NCBI RefSeq assembly: GCF_016461715.1
Contig: NZ_JAEMUI010000005.1
Coordinates: 62,001 to 126,000 of the forward strand
From: Marinomonas spartinae
Lineage (GTDB): Bacteria > Pseudomonadota > Gammaproteobacteria > Pseudomonadales > Marinomonadaceae
Length of the DNA: 64,000 nucleotides
Reading direction: 5' to 3'
In this document: positions 44,599 to 55,401 of the stretch, piece by piece
Numbering within the stretch: position 1 is the stretch's first letter
How the letters are laid out: each line of letters starts with the position of its first letter
The notes under the pieces: model-generated
Databases searched by the model: none
Told to the model about the DNA's origin: nothing
Seen by the model: the letters and a program-made list of their open reading frames with translations, nothing else
Translations under genes and position numbers: made by a program

Positions 44599-45468
44599 AT
44601 GCCAAGCCAAACATTTGAATCTTATTATCAAAGTATTCGACAACGTCAAAAACGTGAGAGTTTACTTTGGTCTATCGGAATTTTAATCGTCTATTTTTAT
44701 TCAGGTTATCTATCCGAATTTAGTCTATCAGTCGTTTGGCAAGGCATACCGCATTTTTTTGACTACCTGTCGGATATTTTGCCCACTCTGCATCTTCCTG
44801 TTTTATTTGCTGATGGTCACACCAAGGGGTCTTTCGCCTATTGGGGGTATCGCTTAAATATTCAGATTCCTCTATTAGGACAAACCATTGCCATTGCCAT
44901 CGCTGCGACTTTATTTTCAAGTTTAATGGCAACCTTTGCCTCTTTTCCTGCTTCCAATAACACACAAATACATTGGTCACTACGTTATAGCTTACGCTCT
45001 ATTGCCGCGTTTTGTCGAACAATGCCGGAACTTGCTTGGGCCGTAATGTTTGTCATGGCGTTTGGCGTTGGCCCCATTCCAGGCTTTTTTGCCCTATTCC
45101 TTCACAGCTTTGGATGCCAAACAAAATTGTTTTATGAGACCGTGGAAGTTGCCTCTGACAAACCCGTCCGTGGCCTTCGTGCTTTAGGTGCCAGCCGATT
45201 AATGCGAATGCGTTATGGACTGTGGCCTCAGGTAGCACCCACCTTTATGTCCTATACCTTTATGCGCCTAGAAACCAATTTTCGTCAATCCACTATTTTG
45301 GGGTTAGTTGGCGGCGGGGGTATCGGCCAAGAGCTAATGACATCAATTAAACTCGACCATTACGATCAGGTCAGCATTGTGCTCATACAAATTATTCTCG
45401 TTGTCTCATTACTGGATTTTATATCCGGTAAGTTACGTCATCGCCTATTAAAAGAGATGTCAGTATGA
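44599..45468 (+). CDS. phnE: Phosphonate ABC transporter permease PhnE (first copy)
   Basis: 289-residue inner-membrane permease with about six hydrophobic helices and the EAA-like cytoplasmic loop ETVEVASDKPVRGLRALGASRL. The later block GLVGGGGIGQEL is typical of PhnE. It overlaps the next permease by 4 nt; the two probably form a heterodimeric channel. Confidence 0.94.
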   Translation: MPSQTFESYYQSIRQRQKRESLLWSIGILIVYFYSGYLSEFSLSVVWQGIPHFFDYLSDILPTLHLPVLFADGHTKGSFAYWGYRLNIQIPLLGQTIAIAIAATLFSSLMATFASFPASNNTQIHWSLRYSLRSIAAFCRTMPELAWAVMFVMAFGVGPIPGFFALFLHSFGCQTKLFYETVEVASDKPVRGLRALGASRLMRMRYGLWPQVAPTFMSYTFMRLETNFRQSTILGLVGGGGIGQELMTSIKLDHYDQVSIVLIQIILVVSLLDFISGKLRHRLLKEMSV

Positions 45469-46373
45469 TAAATCACAGCAATACAATATCAACATCAGAG
45501 CGCTCTAATAATGAGCGGCAATATGCTGCAATCTATGCCAGCCGAAGAAGACATATGGTGATCACCTTCAGTCTGGGTCTGATTATCCTCTTCTATTATA
45601 TCTTCTTTTTCTATTTCAATGGATTAACACCAGAACAGATGTTTCAAGGGCTTGATAAACTGGGGCAATATTTTGCTCGAATGTTTATTTGGCGCAATGT
45701 CAGTCAATGGCCATTCGGCTACTATTTCACACAAATTGCAGTGACATTAGGCATTGTTTTCGCTGGCACTTTCACAGCAACATTACTCGCCCTTCCTCTC
45801 TCTTTTTTAGCCTCTCGAAGGGTGATGAACACGTTTGTTTTAGCCTCTATTTCCGTTGTCATACGACGTCTTTTTGACATTATGAGGGGAATAGACATGG
45901 CAATCTGGGGGATGATTTTTATTCGTGCCGTGGGTATGGGGCCCCTGGCTGGTGTCATGGCGATATTTATTCAAGATACCGGGCTACTGGGTAAATTGTA
46001 TGCTGAAAGCCACGACGCGGTTGATAAGCGCCCCAGCCGAGGATTAAGCGCCTTAGGAGCAAACCACCTACAAAAGCACCGATTTGGTATCTTTACCCAG
46101 TCCTTCCCGCAATTTTTAGCCCTAACACTTTACCAAATAGAGTCCAATACCCGCTCGGCAGCGGTTCTTGGTTTCGTGGGTGCAGGAGGAATAGGATTGG
46201 TCTACGCGGAAAATATGCGACTTTGGAATTGGGACGTGGTGATGTTTATTACACTGGTTCTCGTCTTATTAGTAATGCTCATGGACAAAGCCTCAGAACT
46301 CTTGCGCAAAAAATACATCATCGGCGAGGACATCCCGCTGTTTAATCAGCCAACACAACATACAGAAAAATAA
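45465..46373 (+). CDS. phnE: Phosphonate ABC transporter permease PhnE (second copy)
   Basis: 302-residue paralogous permease with the loop AESHDAVDKRPSRGLSALGANHL and FVGAGGIGLVYAENM. It has an N-terminal cytoplasmic extension of about 30 residues. It is last gene of the phn cluster; only a weak CTTAAC/GTTAAG repeat follows, so a terminator is not obvious before the convergent symporter gene. Confidence 0.94.
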   Translation: MINHSNTISTSERSNNERQYAAIYASRRRHMVITFSLGLIILFYYIFFFYFNGLTPEQMFQGLDKLGQYFARMFIWRNVSQWPFGYYFTQIAVTLGIVFAGTFTATLLALPLSFLASRRVMNTFVLASISVVIRRLFDIMRGIDMAIWGMIFIRAVGMGPLAGVMAIFIQDTGLLGKLYAESHDAVDKRPSRGLSALGANHLQKHRFGIFTQSFPQFLALTLYQIESNTRSAAVLGFVGAGGIGLVYAENMRLWNWDVVMFITLVLVLLVMLMDKASELLRKKYIIGEDIPLFNQPTQHTEK

Positions 46374-46498
46374 AAAGCCTTAACCCCCACACCCAAGCAA
46401 GAGTTAAGACAAAACAATACAGGAAAAAGCTAGAACCACTCTTTCTCTATCAGGCGCAAGAGTATTTAGACAACCTCTTCGCGCCACTCAATCCATTA

Positions 46499-47965
46499 TT
46501 ACCAATAACCAAGCACCTTCCACCACAGGCCGCCCACCACGCCCCAAATCACTAAGTTGATCACGCTCATCAAAAAGCCCGCTTTCCACCAGTCCCCCAT
46601 GCTAACGTAACCAGAACCAAAAATAATTGGCGAGGTTCCCGTTGCGTAGTGTGTCAGTGACATCATAATAGAAGAAGCCCCCGCAAGTAGAAGACCAAGA
46701 TATAATGGTGGCGCCCCTAGCGCTAAACCTGCTGAATAAAAAGCAGCAAACATGGCGGTAACATGAGCCGTTGAGCTGGCAAAAAAGTAATGGGCATACA
46801 GGTAGACGCAGACAAGAATCAAAGCAGACGCTTCCCAGCCTAGACCAAAACCTGCAATGTTGCCCTCAATGACATGAGAGAACCATTGCACTAAACCTAG
46901 CTTGTTTAGATAGGTTGCCATCATGACCAAAGCGGAAAACCAGACAATGGTATCCCAAGCAGATTTCTCTTGGAGTACATCCTCCCAAGTCAAGACACCG
47001 GTAACCAACAACACAGAGAGCCCCATGAAAGCCACTGTTGTGGTATTAACAGCAAAGGCTTCACCGAAAATCATCCCTGGAATGTTTGCCCACAACAGCA
47101 ACAACATAGCAAATACACCAATCATGACTTTTTCGCCGTAAGCTATTGGCCCCATTTCTGCCAATTTCGCTTTTGCTTGCTGGCTGGCGTCAGGGGTTTC
47201 TTTTAACTCTGGCGGGTACAGCGCATAAATAATCATTGGTAAAAGAAGAATACACACTAAACCAGGTAATAAAGCGGCTAATGCCCATGTTCCCCATGTA
47301 ATACTGATCTTCGCCCCGGTTACATCGGCAATCAATTTCACAATCAGCGGATTGGGTGCAGTCGCCGTGATAAACATACCCGACGTAATGGTGTTCGCGT
47401 GGTAACTGACCAAGGATAGATAGTGACCAATTTTACGAGAGGTCCCTTGCTCTGGAGAGGAGTTAAAGCCTGCCGCAATGGATTTCATAATGGGGTGAAT
47501 AATGGCCCCACCTCGGGCGGTATTACTAGGGGTTACTGGGGCAATAACCAAATCAGACAAGGCTAAGGCGTAACCGACACCAATGGTTTTTTTACCAAAA
47601 ACAGAAATGAAGGCGTAGCCAATACGACGCCCCAACCCTGTTTTGGTTAAACCACGCGAAATGATAACAGCAATCCCAATCAACCAAATCAAAGAGTTAG
47701 AGAAACCACTTAGCGCATCTTTAATCGCAATTGATCGATTTGCATTGGTCACACCAGTCAAAGCAACCAGAGCAATCGCCACTATCGCAATCGCACCGAT
47801 TGGCATCACCTTACCGATAATCGCCGCAATGGTTCCGACAAACAAAGCAAGCAAATGCCATGCATTCGCAGATACACCCTCTGGCACAGGGATAACAAAC
47901 CAAATCAGCAATGTCAGCACCACTGAAATGATCCCGGGTACAATGTTTATACCACCAACTTTCAT
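46499..47965 (-). CDS. DASS-family sodium/anion symporter, copy 2
   Basis: 488-residue carrier, the same length as and about 80% identical by eye to the one at 32776-34242. It shares PEGVSANAWHLLALFVGT, APVTPSNTARGG and SLTHYATGTSPIIFGSGY. The start ATG 47965 (MKVGGINIVPG) has AAGGAG 6 nt upstream; an in-frame start 12 codons earlier is unlikely. Differences cluster in loops (NANRS versus NNSPSG; SYHANTITSG versus NYHINPITSA), which may reflect different substrate preference. Confidence 0.92.
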   Translation of the reverse strand: MKVGGINIVPGIISVVLTLLIWFVIPVPEGVSANAWHLLALFVGTIAAIIGKVMPIGAIAIVAIALVALTGVTNANRSIAIKDALSGFSNSLIWLIGIAVIISRGLTKTGLGRRIGYAFISVFGKKTIGVGYALALSDLVIAPVTPSNTARGGAIIHPIMKSIAAGFNSSPEQGTSRKIGHYLSLVSYHANTITSGMFITATAPNPLIVKLIADVTGAKISITWGTWALAALLPGLVCILLLPMIIYALYPPELKETPDASQQAKAKLAEMGPIAYGEKVMIGVFAMLLLLWANIPGMIFGEAFAVNTTTVAFMGLSVLLVTGVLTWEDVLQEKSAWDTIVWFSALVMMATYLNKLGLVQWFSHVIEGNIAGFGLGWEASALILVCVYLYAHYFFASSTAHVTAMFAAFYSAGLALGAPPLYLGLLLAGASSIMMSLTHYATGTSPIIFGSGYVSMGDWWKAGFLMSVINLVIWGVVGGLWWKVLGYW

Positions 47966-48086
47966 CTCAACTCCTTCCAAAATCGATAAGCTCCCACTCA
48001 AGGGTGGGATGTCGGCGCGATTCTAGCATGGAGAAATTCAACTGTATGAATTCTGACACTTTAGATACTTATGTAACTAAAATTAC

Positions 48087-48100
48087 TGACCATCCGGTCA
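48087..48100. promoter_or_regulatory. Small palindrome upstream of the second symporter
   Basis: TGACC-ATCC-GGTCA, a 5-bp inverted repeat about 120 nt before the symporter start. Possibly an operator; weak evidence. Confidence 0.3.
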
Positions 48101-48112
48101 ATATGATGTTTA

Positions 48113-48147
48113 AAAATAAAAAAAGGACTGGTATTTACCAATCCTTT
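48113..48147 (-). terminator. rluC terminator
   Basis: AAAGGACTGGTA / TACCAATCCTTT (12 bp with one G-T pair), followed on the minus strand by a long T run. Confidence 0.85.
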
Positions 48148-48167
48148 CTATTAATTCAAGCTAAACA

Positions 48168-49139
48168 TCACCCAAACTTTGCTTCGAGCTTCTCATTCAT
48201 TAAGCTTTGCCATTCTTTATCTAGAGGCGCCTCAAACAGCATACGCTCACCATTTAACATAATGTCTAAGCGTGTTGCATGTAGACACAAGCGCTTAAAG
48301 CCCAACGCTTTAGTTTCTTTTAGACATTCTGAAGGCGAGTACTTGTCATCACCGACAATGGGATAACCTGCGTGAAGCGTATGCACCCGAATTTGATGGG
48401 TTCGTCCTGTAACGGGCTCACACTCTACTAAACTATATCCTTCAAACTGTCTGACCAACTTAAAGCGCGTTAAGCTTTCTTTGCCATCGGTATGGACTTT
48501 AACGATTCGTTCGCCAGATTTGAGCTCATTTTTCAACAACGGCGCATTCACTTGTTCCTTGCGCTTAGGCCAATTTCCATAAACCAGTGCTAAATAGGTT
48601 TTCTGTACACCTTCTTTTTCACGCAGAGCCGTATGCAATTCTTTCAATACACTGCGTTTTTTTGCGATCATGATCAAACCCGAGGTATCTCGATCCAATC
48701 GATGAACAAGCTCAATGAATTTCTCATGTGGTCGCATTTGACGAATCACTTCCACTAAGCCAAAACTGAGACCACTGCCACCATGCACCGCCAGACCTGA
48801 TGGCTTATTAACGACGATTAACCCTTTATCTTCGTAGACAATGCGCGACTCAATGTCATTTTTTAAGCGATCTGGCAATGTGGGTTTCTCCGACTCCGGG
48901 GCAACCACAATAGGCGCAATACGAACGATATCATCATGGACCAATCGATAATCGGGTTTTGTACGTTTTTTGTTAACGCGGATTTCACCCTTTCTAAGTA
49001 GGTTGTAAATTTTTCCCTTTGGAACACCTTTTAGTAAGGTAACCAAGAAGTTATCGATTCGTTGACCGGAATTATTGTCATCAATGGTGACATAACGAAC
49101 CGCTGGACGAGGGGCTGAATTTTGTTCTGAATCCGACAT
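48168..49139 (-). CDS. rluC: 23S rRNA pseudouridine(955/2504/2580) synthase RluC
   Basis: 323-residue RluA-family enzyme with an N-terminal S4 domain (GQRIDNFLVTLLKGVPKGKIYNLLRKGEIRVNKKR, in part) and the catalytic motif VHRLDRDTSGLIMIAK, whose second Asp is the nucleophile. The pairing with divergent rne is the same as in E. coli and Pseudomonas and supports RluC over RluA or RluD. The start ATG 49139 (MSDSEQNSAPR) matches family length; a longer in-frame start at 49226 is unlikely. Confidence 0.94.
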   Translation of the reverse strand: MSDSEQNSAPRPAVRYVTIDDNNSGQRIDNFLVTLLKGVPKGKIYNLLRKGEIRVNKKRTKPDYRLVHDDIVRIAPIVVAPESEKPTLPDRLKNDIESRIVYEDKGLIVVNKPSGLAVHGGSGLSFGLVEVIRQMRPHEKFIELVHRLDRDTSGLIMIAKKRSVLKELHTALREKEGVQKTYLALVYGNWPKRKEQVNAPLLKNELKSGERIVKVHTDGKESLTRFKLVRQFEGYSLVECEPVTGRTHQIRVHTLHAGYPIVGDDKYSPSECLKETKALGFKRLCLHATRLDIMLNGERMLFEAPLDKEWQSLMNEKLEAKFG

Positions 49140-49604
49140 AACCAAAGATTGGTTTCCTTTATAATTGAAGCACTTAGTTTTTACTGCTATATTCACATTC
49201 GCAGAGGGTAAGAGGCAACAAAACACCTCGAAGATAAGACGCTGAAAATGAAATATATAGCCGAAGCGACACTTCGGCCCCCTATCTTACCTCTGTAACA
49301 GTTAAGCTTAAATAATAAACCGCATGATTCGGATAATTCTGTCTCAGTGGAAGAATTTTTCATTAGTTGCATGGCCGTGCGTTCGCGTCGTTTGGTAAAA
49401 ACGCAAAAAACGAGACTGGTATAGAGACTTTTTGTTATTGATTTGGCGGCGACCGCATAAAAACGTTTTATTTTAATAAACGCACCGCGCACTCCTTTGC
49501 TAAATACAACGAAATAGCACCTCAAGACTTGGGTCAGCGCATCTAACTGTGGCTCTCTTTCACTGAACATTTGTTCGCATCAGCTAACAGAGTTCACATA
49601 TATA
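49140..49604 (+). other. rluC-rne divergent region with structured rne leader candidate
   Basis: 465 nt without a gene. CAGAGGGTAAGA (49202-49213) pairs with TCTTACCTCTG (49285-49295) leaving one bulged G. It encloses a 7-bp hairpin GCCGAAG-CGACA-CTTCGGC (49260-49278). GCGG-CGA-CCGC lies near 49445-49458. E. coli rne has a long 5' leader whose hairpins let RNase E regulate its own mRNA; this may be the equivalent, although sequence identity is not evident. Confidence 0.45.
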
Positions 49605-52600
49605 ATGATTAGAATGTTAATAAATGCAACTCAACAAGAAGAGTTGCGAGTCGCCCTTGTCGATGGACAGCGTCTTTATGATCTTGATATCGAATCTGGT
49701 TCACGCGAACAGAAAAAAGCCAATATTTATAAAGGCCGTATCACTCGTATTGAACCAAGCTTAGAAGCTGCTTTTGTAGATTACGGCGCGGAACGCCATG
49801 GCTTCCTTCCGTTAAAAGAAATTTCTAAAACCTATTTTTCTAAAAAATCGAACCACGACGGCCGTATCAACATCAAAGATGTGTTAAGCGAAGGCCAAGA
49901 AGTTATCGTACAGGTTGATAAAGAAGAACGTGGTAACAAAGGTGCTGCACTCACCACATTTGTGAGTTTGGCTGGCCGTTATTTGGTATTGATGCCAAAC
50001 AACCCTCGCGCTGGCGGTATTTCCCGCCGTATCGATGGCGATGATCGTTCACAACTCAAAGAAGCCATGTCTGGTCTTAATACGCCAGAAAACGGTGGTT
50101 TGATTGTCCGTACTGCGGGCGTTGGCCGCTCTACAGAAGAGCTGCAATGGGATTTGGATTATCTAGATACCCTATGGAGTTCCATCACCAAAGCCGCATC
50201 GGAAAAACCTGCTCCGTTCTTAATTTATCAAGAAAGTAACATTGTCATTCGTGCGATACGCGATTACCTTCGTGAAGACATCGGCGAAGTACTAATCGAT
50301 GAGAAAAGCGCCTACCAAGATGCCATCAACTTTGTCATGCAAGTTATGCCGCATTTCAAATCGCGCATCAAAATGTACACGGATTCTACCCCACTATTTA
50401 ACCGTTTCCAGATCGAAACTCAGATTGAAACAGCTTTCCAACGTGAAGTCCGTTTACCTTCGGGTGGCTCTATCGTTATAGACCCAACAGAAGCCCTTGT
50501 GTCTATCGACATTAACTCTGCCCGCGCCACCAAAGGCGGTGATATTGAAGAAACGGCACTACAAACGAACTTAGAAGCCGCTGACGAAATTGCCCGTCAA
50601 TTACGTCTTCGAGACATTGGCGGCTTGGTAGTCATTGACTTTATCGATATGACACCCGTTCGTAACCAAAAAGAAGTCGAAAACCGCATGAAAAATGCAC
50701 TGGAAGCGGATCGTGCCCGTGTCCAGCTCGGTCGAATTTCACGCTTTGGCTTATTAGAAATGTCACGTCAACGTTTGCGCCCTTCTCTTGGCGAAACCAG
50801 TGGCATCGTCTGCCCTCGCTGTAATGGCCAAGGCTTCATCCGTGATGTTGAGTCTCTGGCCCTGTCGGTACTTCGCCTTATCGAAGAAGAGTGCTCGAAA
50901 GAGCGTACGGCTCAGATCCGTGCCGTATTACCGGTCTCTGTGGCAACCTTCTTGCTGAACGAAAAACGCACTAACATTGCGAAAATCGAGAAGCGTAATA
51001 ACGTTCATATTATCTTAGTGCCCAACCCGCACATGGAGACACCACATTTCGAAGTTGAACGTATTCGTGATGACAGTTCAGTTGTCTCGCAAAATGAAAA
51101 CAGCTACACCTTGGTTGAAACACCAGAACAACCACCTTACGAACCTCGTCAGGTTAAAGAAAGTGCTCGACCACAAGCAGCAGTCACCAGCATTGCACCT
51201 AAATCCCCTGCGCCAGCTCATACTGTGGCATCCCCCTCTCCTGCAGAACAAAGTACGAAGAGCGTGACGACACAAAAACCAGGCTTACTCAAGCGCATAA
51301 TAACCGCGCTATTTGGTGAATCTGAGCCTACTCCTGCTGCGAAATCAACGCCTGCAAACAAAGCGCAAACCAGCAAGCCTGCAGCAAAAACTGAGCGCAA
51401 TAGTGGTGAACGGAATACTGAGCGCGATCGCAACAATGAACGCCCAGCCAGCAAAAATGCGAACCGTAATAATCGCAATAAACGCAGTAAGCACCAAAAT
51501 GCTGATCGTGATAATGCAGCTGAGGCAAGTAAAGAAAATAGTCGTTCGACTCGTCAATCTCGTCGTGAGCAAGCGGAAGCTAGCGCGAAAGGTAATCGCA
51601 ACAACACCAATACGCGCGCGAATAACAAGCAAGAGTCTCAAGAGGCGAAATCCGACAGGAAAGACGTCTCTACTAAGGCACCACGTCAAGAGAAGTTTGT
51701 TCCAGAAGTTGTCGAGCGTAAACGCGAGAAAAACGAAAACATCCGTCGCAGCGGCAAGCTCAAAGAGGAAGCCATTGAAGCCGAAAAACTAAAAGAGCAA
51801 GAAGATGCTGCTTTAGTCGAAGCTGCTGCTCAAGCAGAAGAAACACGTCGCAATGATGAAGCAAGTAACGAAGATGGTACGCCTCAGCGTCGCTCTCGTC
51901 GTTCTCGCCGTTCTCGTAAGCCTGCTAACAGAAATGAGGACAGCAACACAAACGAAGGAAGTGAAGTAGAGCAAGCCACTCAGGAAGAAAGCAAACAGGA
52001 AAAAGCGCCTGAGACTCAAGAGCCAGCTCGGACAGAAGAAGCAGCCTCTTTCGATAAAAAAGCATCTGAAGACAATGTACCTGAAAGCAATATTTCTGAC
52101 GACACGGCATCTGAAGAGAAGGCATCTGTAGAAACAGCATCTGAAGCAGCTCAACCTGTTGAAGCCACTGAAGAGATTGCCGGTGCACAAGCTCCGCAAA
52201 CTGCTGCTGAGCAAACGGAAACGGAAACGGATACCGTGAGCGAAGAGAAGGCTGAGACAGAAGTCAAACAGACCAGTGCCGTAACAACAGAGGCTGAAGA
52301 AAAAGCAGACGTCGCTCCTGAGCCACGCCCTGCCAAGCCAAAAATGTCTGCGAAAGCGCAATTAGGCGATGTCCGTGCCACACCATCTCAAGCAGAGCAA
52401 ACTGAAGTGTCATCCACTGAAAGTACTGAGCAGGCACAACCAGCCGAAACAACGGAATCGGCTGAGAAAGCTGAATCCGCTGATATCACCGAAGAGACCG
52501 CTTCTTCTCAAGAACCAGTTGTTGCTGATGAGCCAGTCGCAGTCACACAACAACCAATTGAAACAGCAGAAGCAGAATCAAGTGAAGCAAAACCGGAATC

Positions 52601-53111
52601 GTCTGAAGCAGAAGAAAGTGATGCCGTAACGACAGACTCTCAGACAACCTCTGCCGAAACAGAAGAAGTGTTAGTAGAAGAAAGTAAGCCGTCTGAGCCT
52701 GAAGCCGCAAACACTGCCTCTGAAGCAACAGAGAAAGTAGAAAGTGTGGAAGAATCCAAAGAGGAAGCTGCATCCAACACGGCAACAGAAGCGCCTACTA
52801 AATCAGAAGAGCAAAGCGCGCAAGAAGATTCCACTAATGGTTCTGCTCGACGCATTCGTACCCCTCGCCGAGGACGTGGCAAAACGGTTACAGCAAAGCC
52901 TACTACAGCGCCTAAAGAGCCAATTGAGCTTCCAGAAGCCATTCTTGCTCAACAGGAAAAAATGAAGCAAGAACTGGCAGAAAAGCGTCAGAGTAGCTCG
53001 TCATCTCGTCGAAGATCGTCTACAGGTCGGGTGAAAAATGATCCTAGACTTGAAGAACAAGCTGCTCAAACAGAAGAAAATACCGTTACTGAGACATCTG
53101 AAACGGAATAA
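49605..53111 (+). CDS. rne: Ribonuclease E
   Basis: 1168-residue endoribonuclease and degradosome scaffold. The catalytic half (about 1-510) is strongly conserved: [19 protein letters not shown], an S1 domain ([21 protein letters not shown]), the catalytic metal aspartates in SIDINSAR (about 303) and VIDFIDM (about 346), and the zinc-link CPRCNGQG. From about 520 on it is disordered. There are several arginine-rich RNA-binding patches ([29 protein letters not shown]) separated by very long Glu/Ala/Thr/Ser stretches. The start aligns with E. coli. It is monocistronic with a strong terminator. Confidence 0.97.
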   Translation: MIRMLINATQQEELRVALVDGQRLYDLDIESGSREQKKANIYKGRITRIEPSLEAAFVDYGAERHGFLPLKEISKTYFSKKSNHDGRINIKDVLSEGQEVIVQVDKEERGNKGAALTTFVSLAGRYLVLMPNNPRAGGISRRIDGDDRSQLKEAMSGLNTPENGGLIVRTAGVGRSTEELQWDLDYLDTLWSSITKAASEKPAPFLIYQESNIVIRAIRDYLREDIGEVLIDEKSAYQDAINFVMQVMPHFKSRIKMYTDSTPLFNRFQIETQIETAFQREVRLPSGGSIVIDPTEALVSIDINSARATKGGDIEETALQTNLEAADEIARQLRLRDIGGLVVIDFIDMTPVRNQKEVENRMKNALEADRARVQLGRISRFGLLEMSRQRLRPSLGETSGIVCPRCNGQGFIRDVESLALSVLRLIEEECSKERTAQIRAVLPVSVATFLLNEKRTNIAKIEKRNNVHIILVPNPHMETPHFEVERIRDDSSVVSQNENSYTLVETPEQPPYEPRQVKESARPQAAVTSIAPKSPAPAHTVASPSPAEQSTKSVTTQKPGLLKRIITALFGESEPTPAAKSTPANKAQTSKPAAKTERNSGERNTERDRNNERPASKNANRNNRNKRSKHQNADRDNAAEASKENSRSTRQSRREQAEASAKGNRNNTNTRANNKQESQEAKSDRKDVSTKAPRQEKFVPEVVERKREKNENIRRSGKLKEEAIEAEKLKEQEDAALVEAAAQAEETRRNDEASNEDGTPQRRSRRSRRSRKPANRNEDSNTNEGSEVEQATQEESKQEKAPETQEPARTEEAASFDKKASEDNVPESNISDDTASEEKASVETASEAAQPVEATEEIAGAQAPQTAAEQTETETDTVSEEKAETEVKQTSAVTTEAEEKADVAPEPRPAKPKMSAKAQLGDVRATPSQAEQTEVSSTESTEQAQPAETTESAEKAESADITEETASSQEPVVADEPVAVTQQPIETAEAESSEAKPESSEAEESDAVTTDSQTTSAETEEVLVEESKPSEPEAANTASEATEKVESVEESKEEAASNTATEAPTKSEEQSAQEDSTNGSARRIRTPRRGRGKTVTAKPTTAPKEPIELPEAILAQQEKMKQELAEKRQSSSSSRRRSSTGRVKNDPRLEEQAAQTEENTVTETSETE

Positions 53112-53130
53112 GTTTTCACTATAAAACATA

Positions 53131-53159
53131 AAAAGCCCGCTTAAAGCGGGCTTTTTTTT
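53131..53159 (+). terminator. rne terminator
   Basis: AAAAGCCCGCTT / AAGCGGGCTTTT stem with a very short loop, then a run of T residues (eight in total). Confidence 0.93.
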
Positions 53160-53496
53160 GACCTCTAACCATCGATTGCAATATTCTTAGGGCCATTACA
53201 ATACGGTTTTTATTTTCTTTATTTTTTCACAACAAAATAGAGGAATATTGTCTCTTAGCGAATAATCAATGGCCGCCTATTATGCTATTTTTCGACGAAT
53301 ACCAATTTTTGCTCCAACGATGGAGTCAAGACCTGTGACGGCCAAGCCGCGTTAAACCAAGTAAAATCAAAATTAGGAATTTAAGAAAAATGTAAACCAT
53401 TTAGTCATTCAACTGGTAACTGACTTGCTACAACACTGGTTGAATGACTGAACCTTCTCGTGGTAAATACCATACATAGATAGGCACAATACAAAG
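53160..53496. other. Gene-free region between rne and murI, with a 53403-53449 inverted repeat
   Basis: The only structure seen is AGTCATTCAAC / GTTGAATGACT (11 bp, extendable with wobble pairs) around 25 nt. On the minus strand it is followed by AAATGGTTTACATTTTTC, so it may be a weak terminator for the murB-murI operon. Nothing else recognised. Confidence 0.45.
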
Positions 53497-54300
53497 TTAG
53501 AGCGATACACTTCGAACATCTATCGGTGCCGTTTGATCTTCCACCCAGCACCGTAAAGATTGCGCTTTGACGATATCTTTTGTGCTGACCAATTCAATAC
53601 TACCTCTATGTTCCGACCCGGCTAAACCTTGCACCTCATATGGATAGGCTTCTTGAAGGCGACGATATAATTGAGCCGTCACCCCTTCACTTGGTTCAAT
53701 GATTTCGCAGTTTTCACCAAGATACTGAATAAAGATTTGCTTTACCAAAGGATAATGGGTACAAGCTAAAACCAGTGTATCTACTTCTGCCTCCAACATA
53801 TGCTGACAAAGCTCTTTGACCAACTTATCAACCACGACTTCGGAAGCGGGCCACTGATCAATTTCAAAGGCCAGCGTGGGGCTCGACATAATTTGTACTT
53901 GACTATCTGACCGCCACAATTCGATTAATTCTTTTAAACGATGACTCTGTGCTGTTAATGGCGTTGCTAATACCGCAACATGACGCTTTTTGCTGACTCG
54001 AAAAGCAGGTTTGACAGCAGGCTCGACACCAATAACGGGCAAATGAGTATGAGCACGGAGAACATCAATAGCGACAACGGTGGCCGTATTGCAGGCAACG
54101 ACGATGGCATTGACACCTTGTTTCTCAAGGAACTCTCCGATCTTAATCAAACGAGATTGAATCTGTTCTGGGCTTTTTTCTCCATACGGCGCAAAGGCAG
54201 AGTCTGCAAAATAGAGTAAATCCAAAGCAGGCACTTTTTTTCGAATAACATTGAGAATGGTCAGACCACCTGCGCCAGAATCCAATACGCCAATTTTCAC
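53497..54300 (-). CDS. murI: Glutamate racemase
   Basis: 267-residue cofactor-independent racemase making D-glutamate for peptidoglycan. Catalytic cysteines lie in [10 protein letters not shown] (Cys70) and [10 protein letters not shown]; the opening [13 protein letters not shown] and [11 protein letters not shown] are standard. It overlaps murB by 4 nt. This position, between murB and rne, differs from Pseudomonas, where the two are adjacent. Confidence 0.95.
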   Translation of the reverse strand: MKIGVLDSGAGGLTILNVIRKKVPALDLLYFADSAFAPYGEKSPEQIQSRLIKIGEFLEKQGVNAIVVACNTATVVAIDVLRAHTHLPVIGVEPAVKPAFRVSKKRHVAVLATPLTAQSHRLKELIELWRSDSQVQIMSSPTLAFEIDQWPASEVVVDKLVKELCQHMLEAEVDTLVLACTHYPLVKQIFIQYLGENCEIIEPSEGVTAQLYRRLQEAYPYEVQGLAGSEHRGSIELVSTKDIVKAQSLRCWVEDQTAPIDVRSVSL

Positions 54301-55376
54301 TGAATACCACCTTCAACGACACTTGCCATGGCATCTACTGCAGGTAATTTAACAGGTTCCCGCTCCAAGAACACACCATACTTATCCAATACTGATTGCT
54401 TGATTTTAGATTCAAGCTCTAACAATGCATCTGCTTTATGCTCTGAGTAATTCACTAGCACTAAAGCCTGCTTATCGTAGACACCCACCCCCTTGTGAAT
54501 AGCCCCTTTCCAACCAGCTTGGTCAATCAACCACCCCGCCGCTAATTTAAACGCCTCGCCAAAAGGAAAAGACACCAAATTTGGAAAGCGCCTTTTTAAC
54601 TCTTCATGTTGCTCAGCACCAACAATAGGGTTTTTGAAAAAGCTGCCAGCGTTAGCAAGCTTGGCGGGATCCGGCAATTTACTTTGGCGCACCTCACAAA
54701 CGGCATCAAACACTTTTGCAAGCGTCACCTCACCTTGGATTTGCTGCTTAAGGCCACCATAGTTAAGAGAATAGGAAGGCAAACAGTGCAATTGCATCTC
54801 AACAGCGGTAATGATGTACCGCCCTTGCCAACGCCCTTTAAAATGACTCTCTCGATAAGCAAAACCGCAAGACTCTGCTGACAGCCACTCAAGCGTCTCT
54901 GACATAACATCTAAGACTTGGACACGTGTTAATACATCCTTAACTTCAACCCCATAGGCACCAATATTTTGTACAGGCGCAGCCCCCACGGTACCAGGAA
55001 TAAGCGCTAAATTTTCAATGCCATACCACTGATGCTCAACCGCATAAGCCACTAGCTGATGCCAGTTTTCCCCCGATGCTACTTGCAAAAAAACACTGTC
55101 ACCTGATGTTTCAGCCGTTTTCCCCATTAGACGGTTAATCAAGACAAGCCCAAGCACCTCATCACTAATGAGTAAGTTACTACCACCCCCAATCACGGTC
55201 ACGGGAATTTCAGCACGCTTTGCCCAGCGTAATGCCTTAGTCAAGCGGTCAAGACTATCAATCTCGGCAAAATATTGTGCTTTATGCTCAAAACGGAAGG
55301 TATTGTAGGACGCTAAGGAGACATTTTCCTGAATAAACTGTGGTTGCAAAAAGGTTTCAAGGGAATCGTCAGTCAT
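54297..55376 (-). CDS. murB: UDP-N-acetylenolpyruvoylglucosamine reductase
   Basis: 359-residue FAD enzyme producing UDP-N-acetylmuramate with NADPH. FAD-binding signature [37 protein letters not shown], and the catalytic-serine block [11 protein letters not shown]. It is the longer type I form, as in E. coli. The gap to the upstream phosphatase gene is 25 nt. Confidence 0.95.
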   Translation of the reverse strand: MTDDSLETFLQPQFIQENVSLASYNTFRFEHKAQYFAEIDSLDRLTKALRWAKRAEIPVTVIGGGSNLLISDEVLGLVLINRLMGKTAETSGDSVFLQVASGENWHQLVAYAVEHQWYGIENLALIPGTVGAAPVQNIGAYGVEVKDVLTRVQVLDVMSETLEWLSAESCGFAYRESHFKGRWQGRYIITAVEMQLHCLPSYSLNYGGLKQQIQGEVTLAKVFDAVCEVRQSKLPDPAKLANAGSFFKNPIVGAEQHEELKRRFPNLVSFPFGEAFKLAAGWLIDQAGWKGAIHKGVGVYDKQALVLVNYSEHKADALLELESKIKQSVLDKYGVFLEREPVKLPAVDAMASVVEGGIQ

Positions 55377-55401
55377 GACATTACAGCCTTGTTAATTGAA
55401 G

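Noticed and set aside
46378..46408. CTTAAC/GTTAAG repeat after the second phnE as a terminator
   Set aside because: Only six base pairs, large loop and no T run.
49139..49226. N-terminal extension of RluC from an upstream in-frame start
   Set aside because: The extra 29 residues are Cys-rich and unlike the family; length from 49139 matches known RluC proteins.
51078..52942. Several long minus-strand open frames opposite the rne tail
   Set aside because: They are produced by the repetitive Glu/Ala codons of the disordered RNase E region, have low-complexity Leu/Phe/Arg composition and lack start signals.
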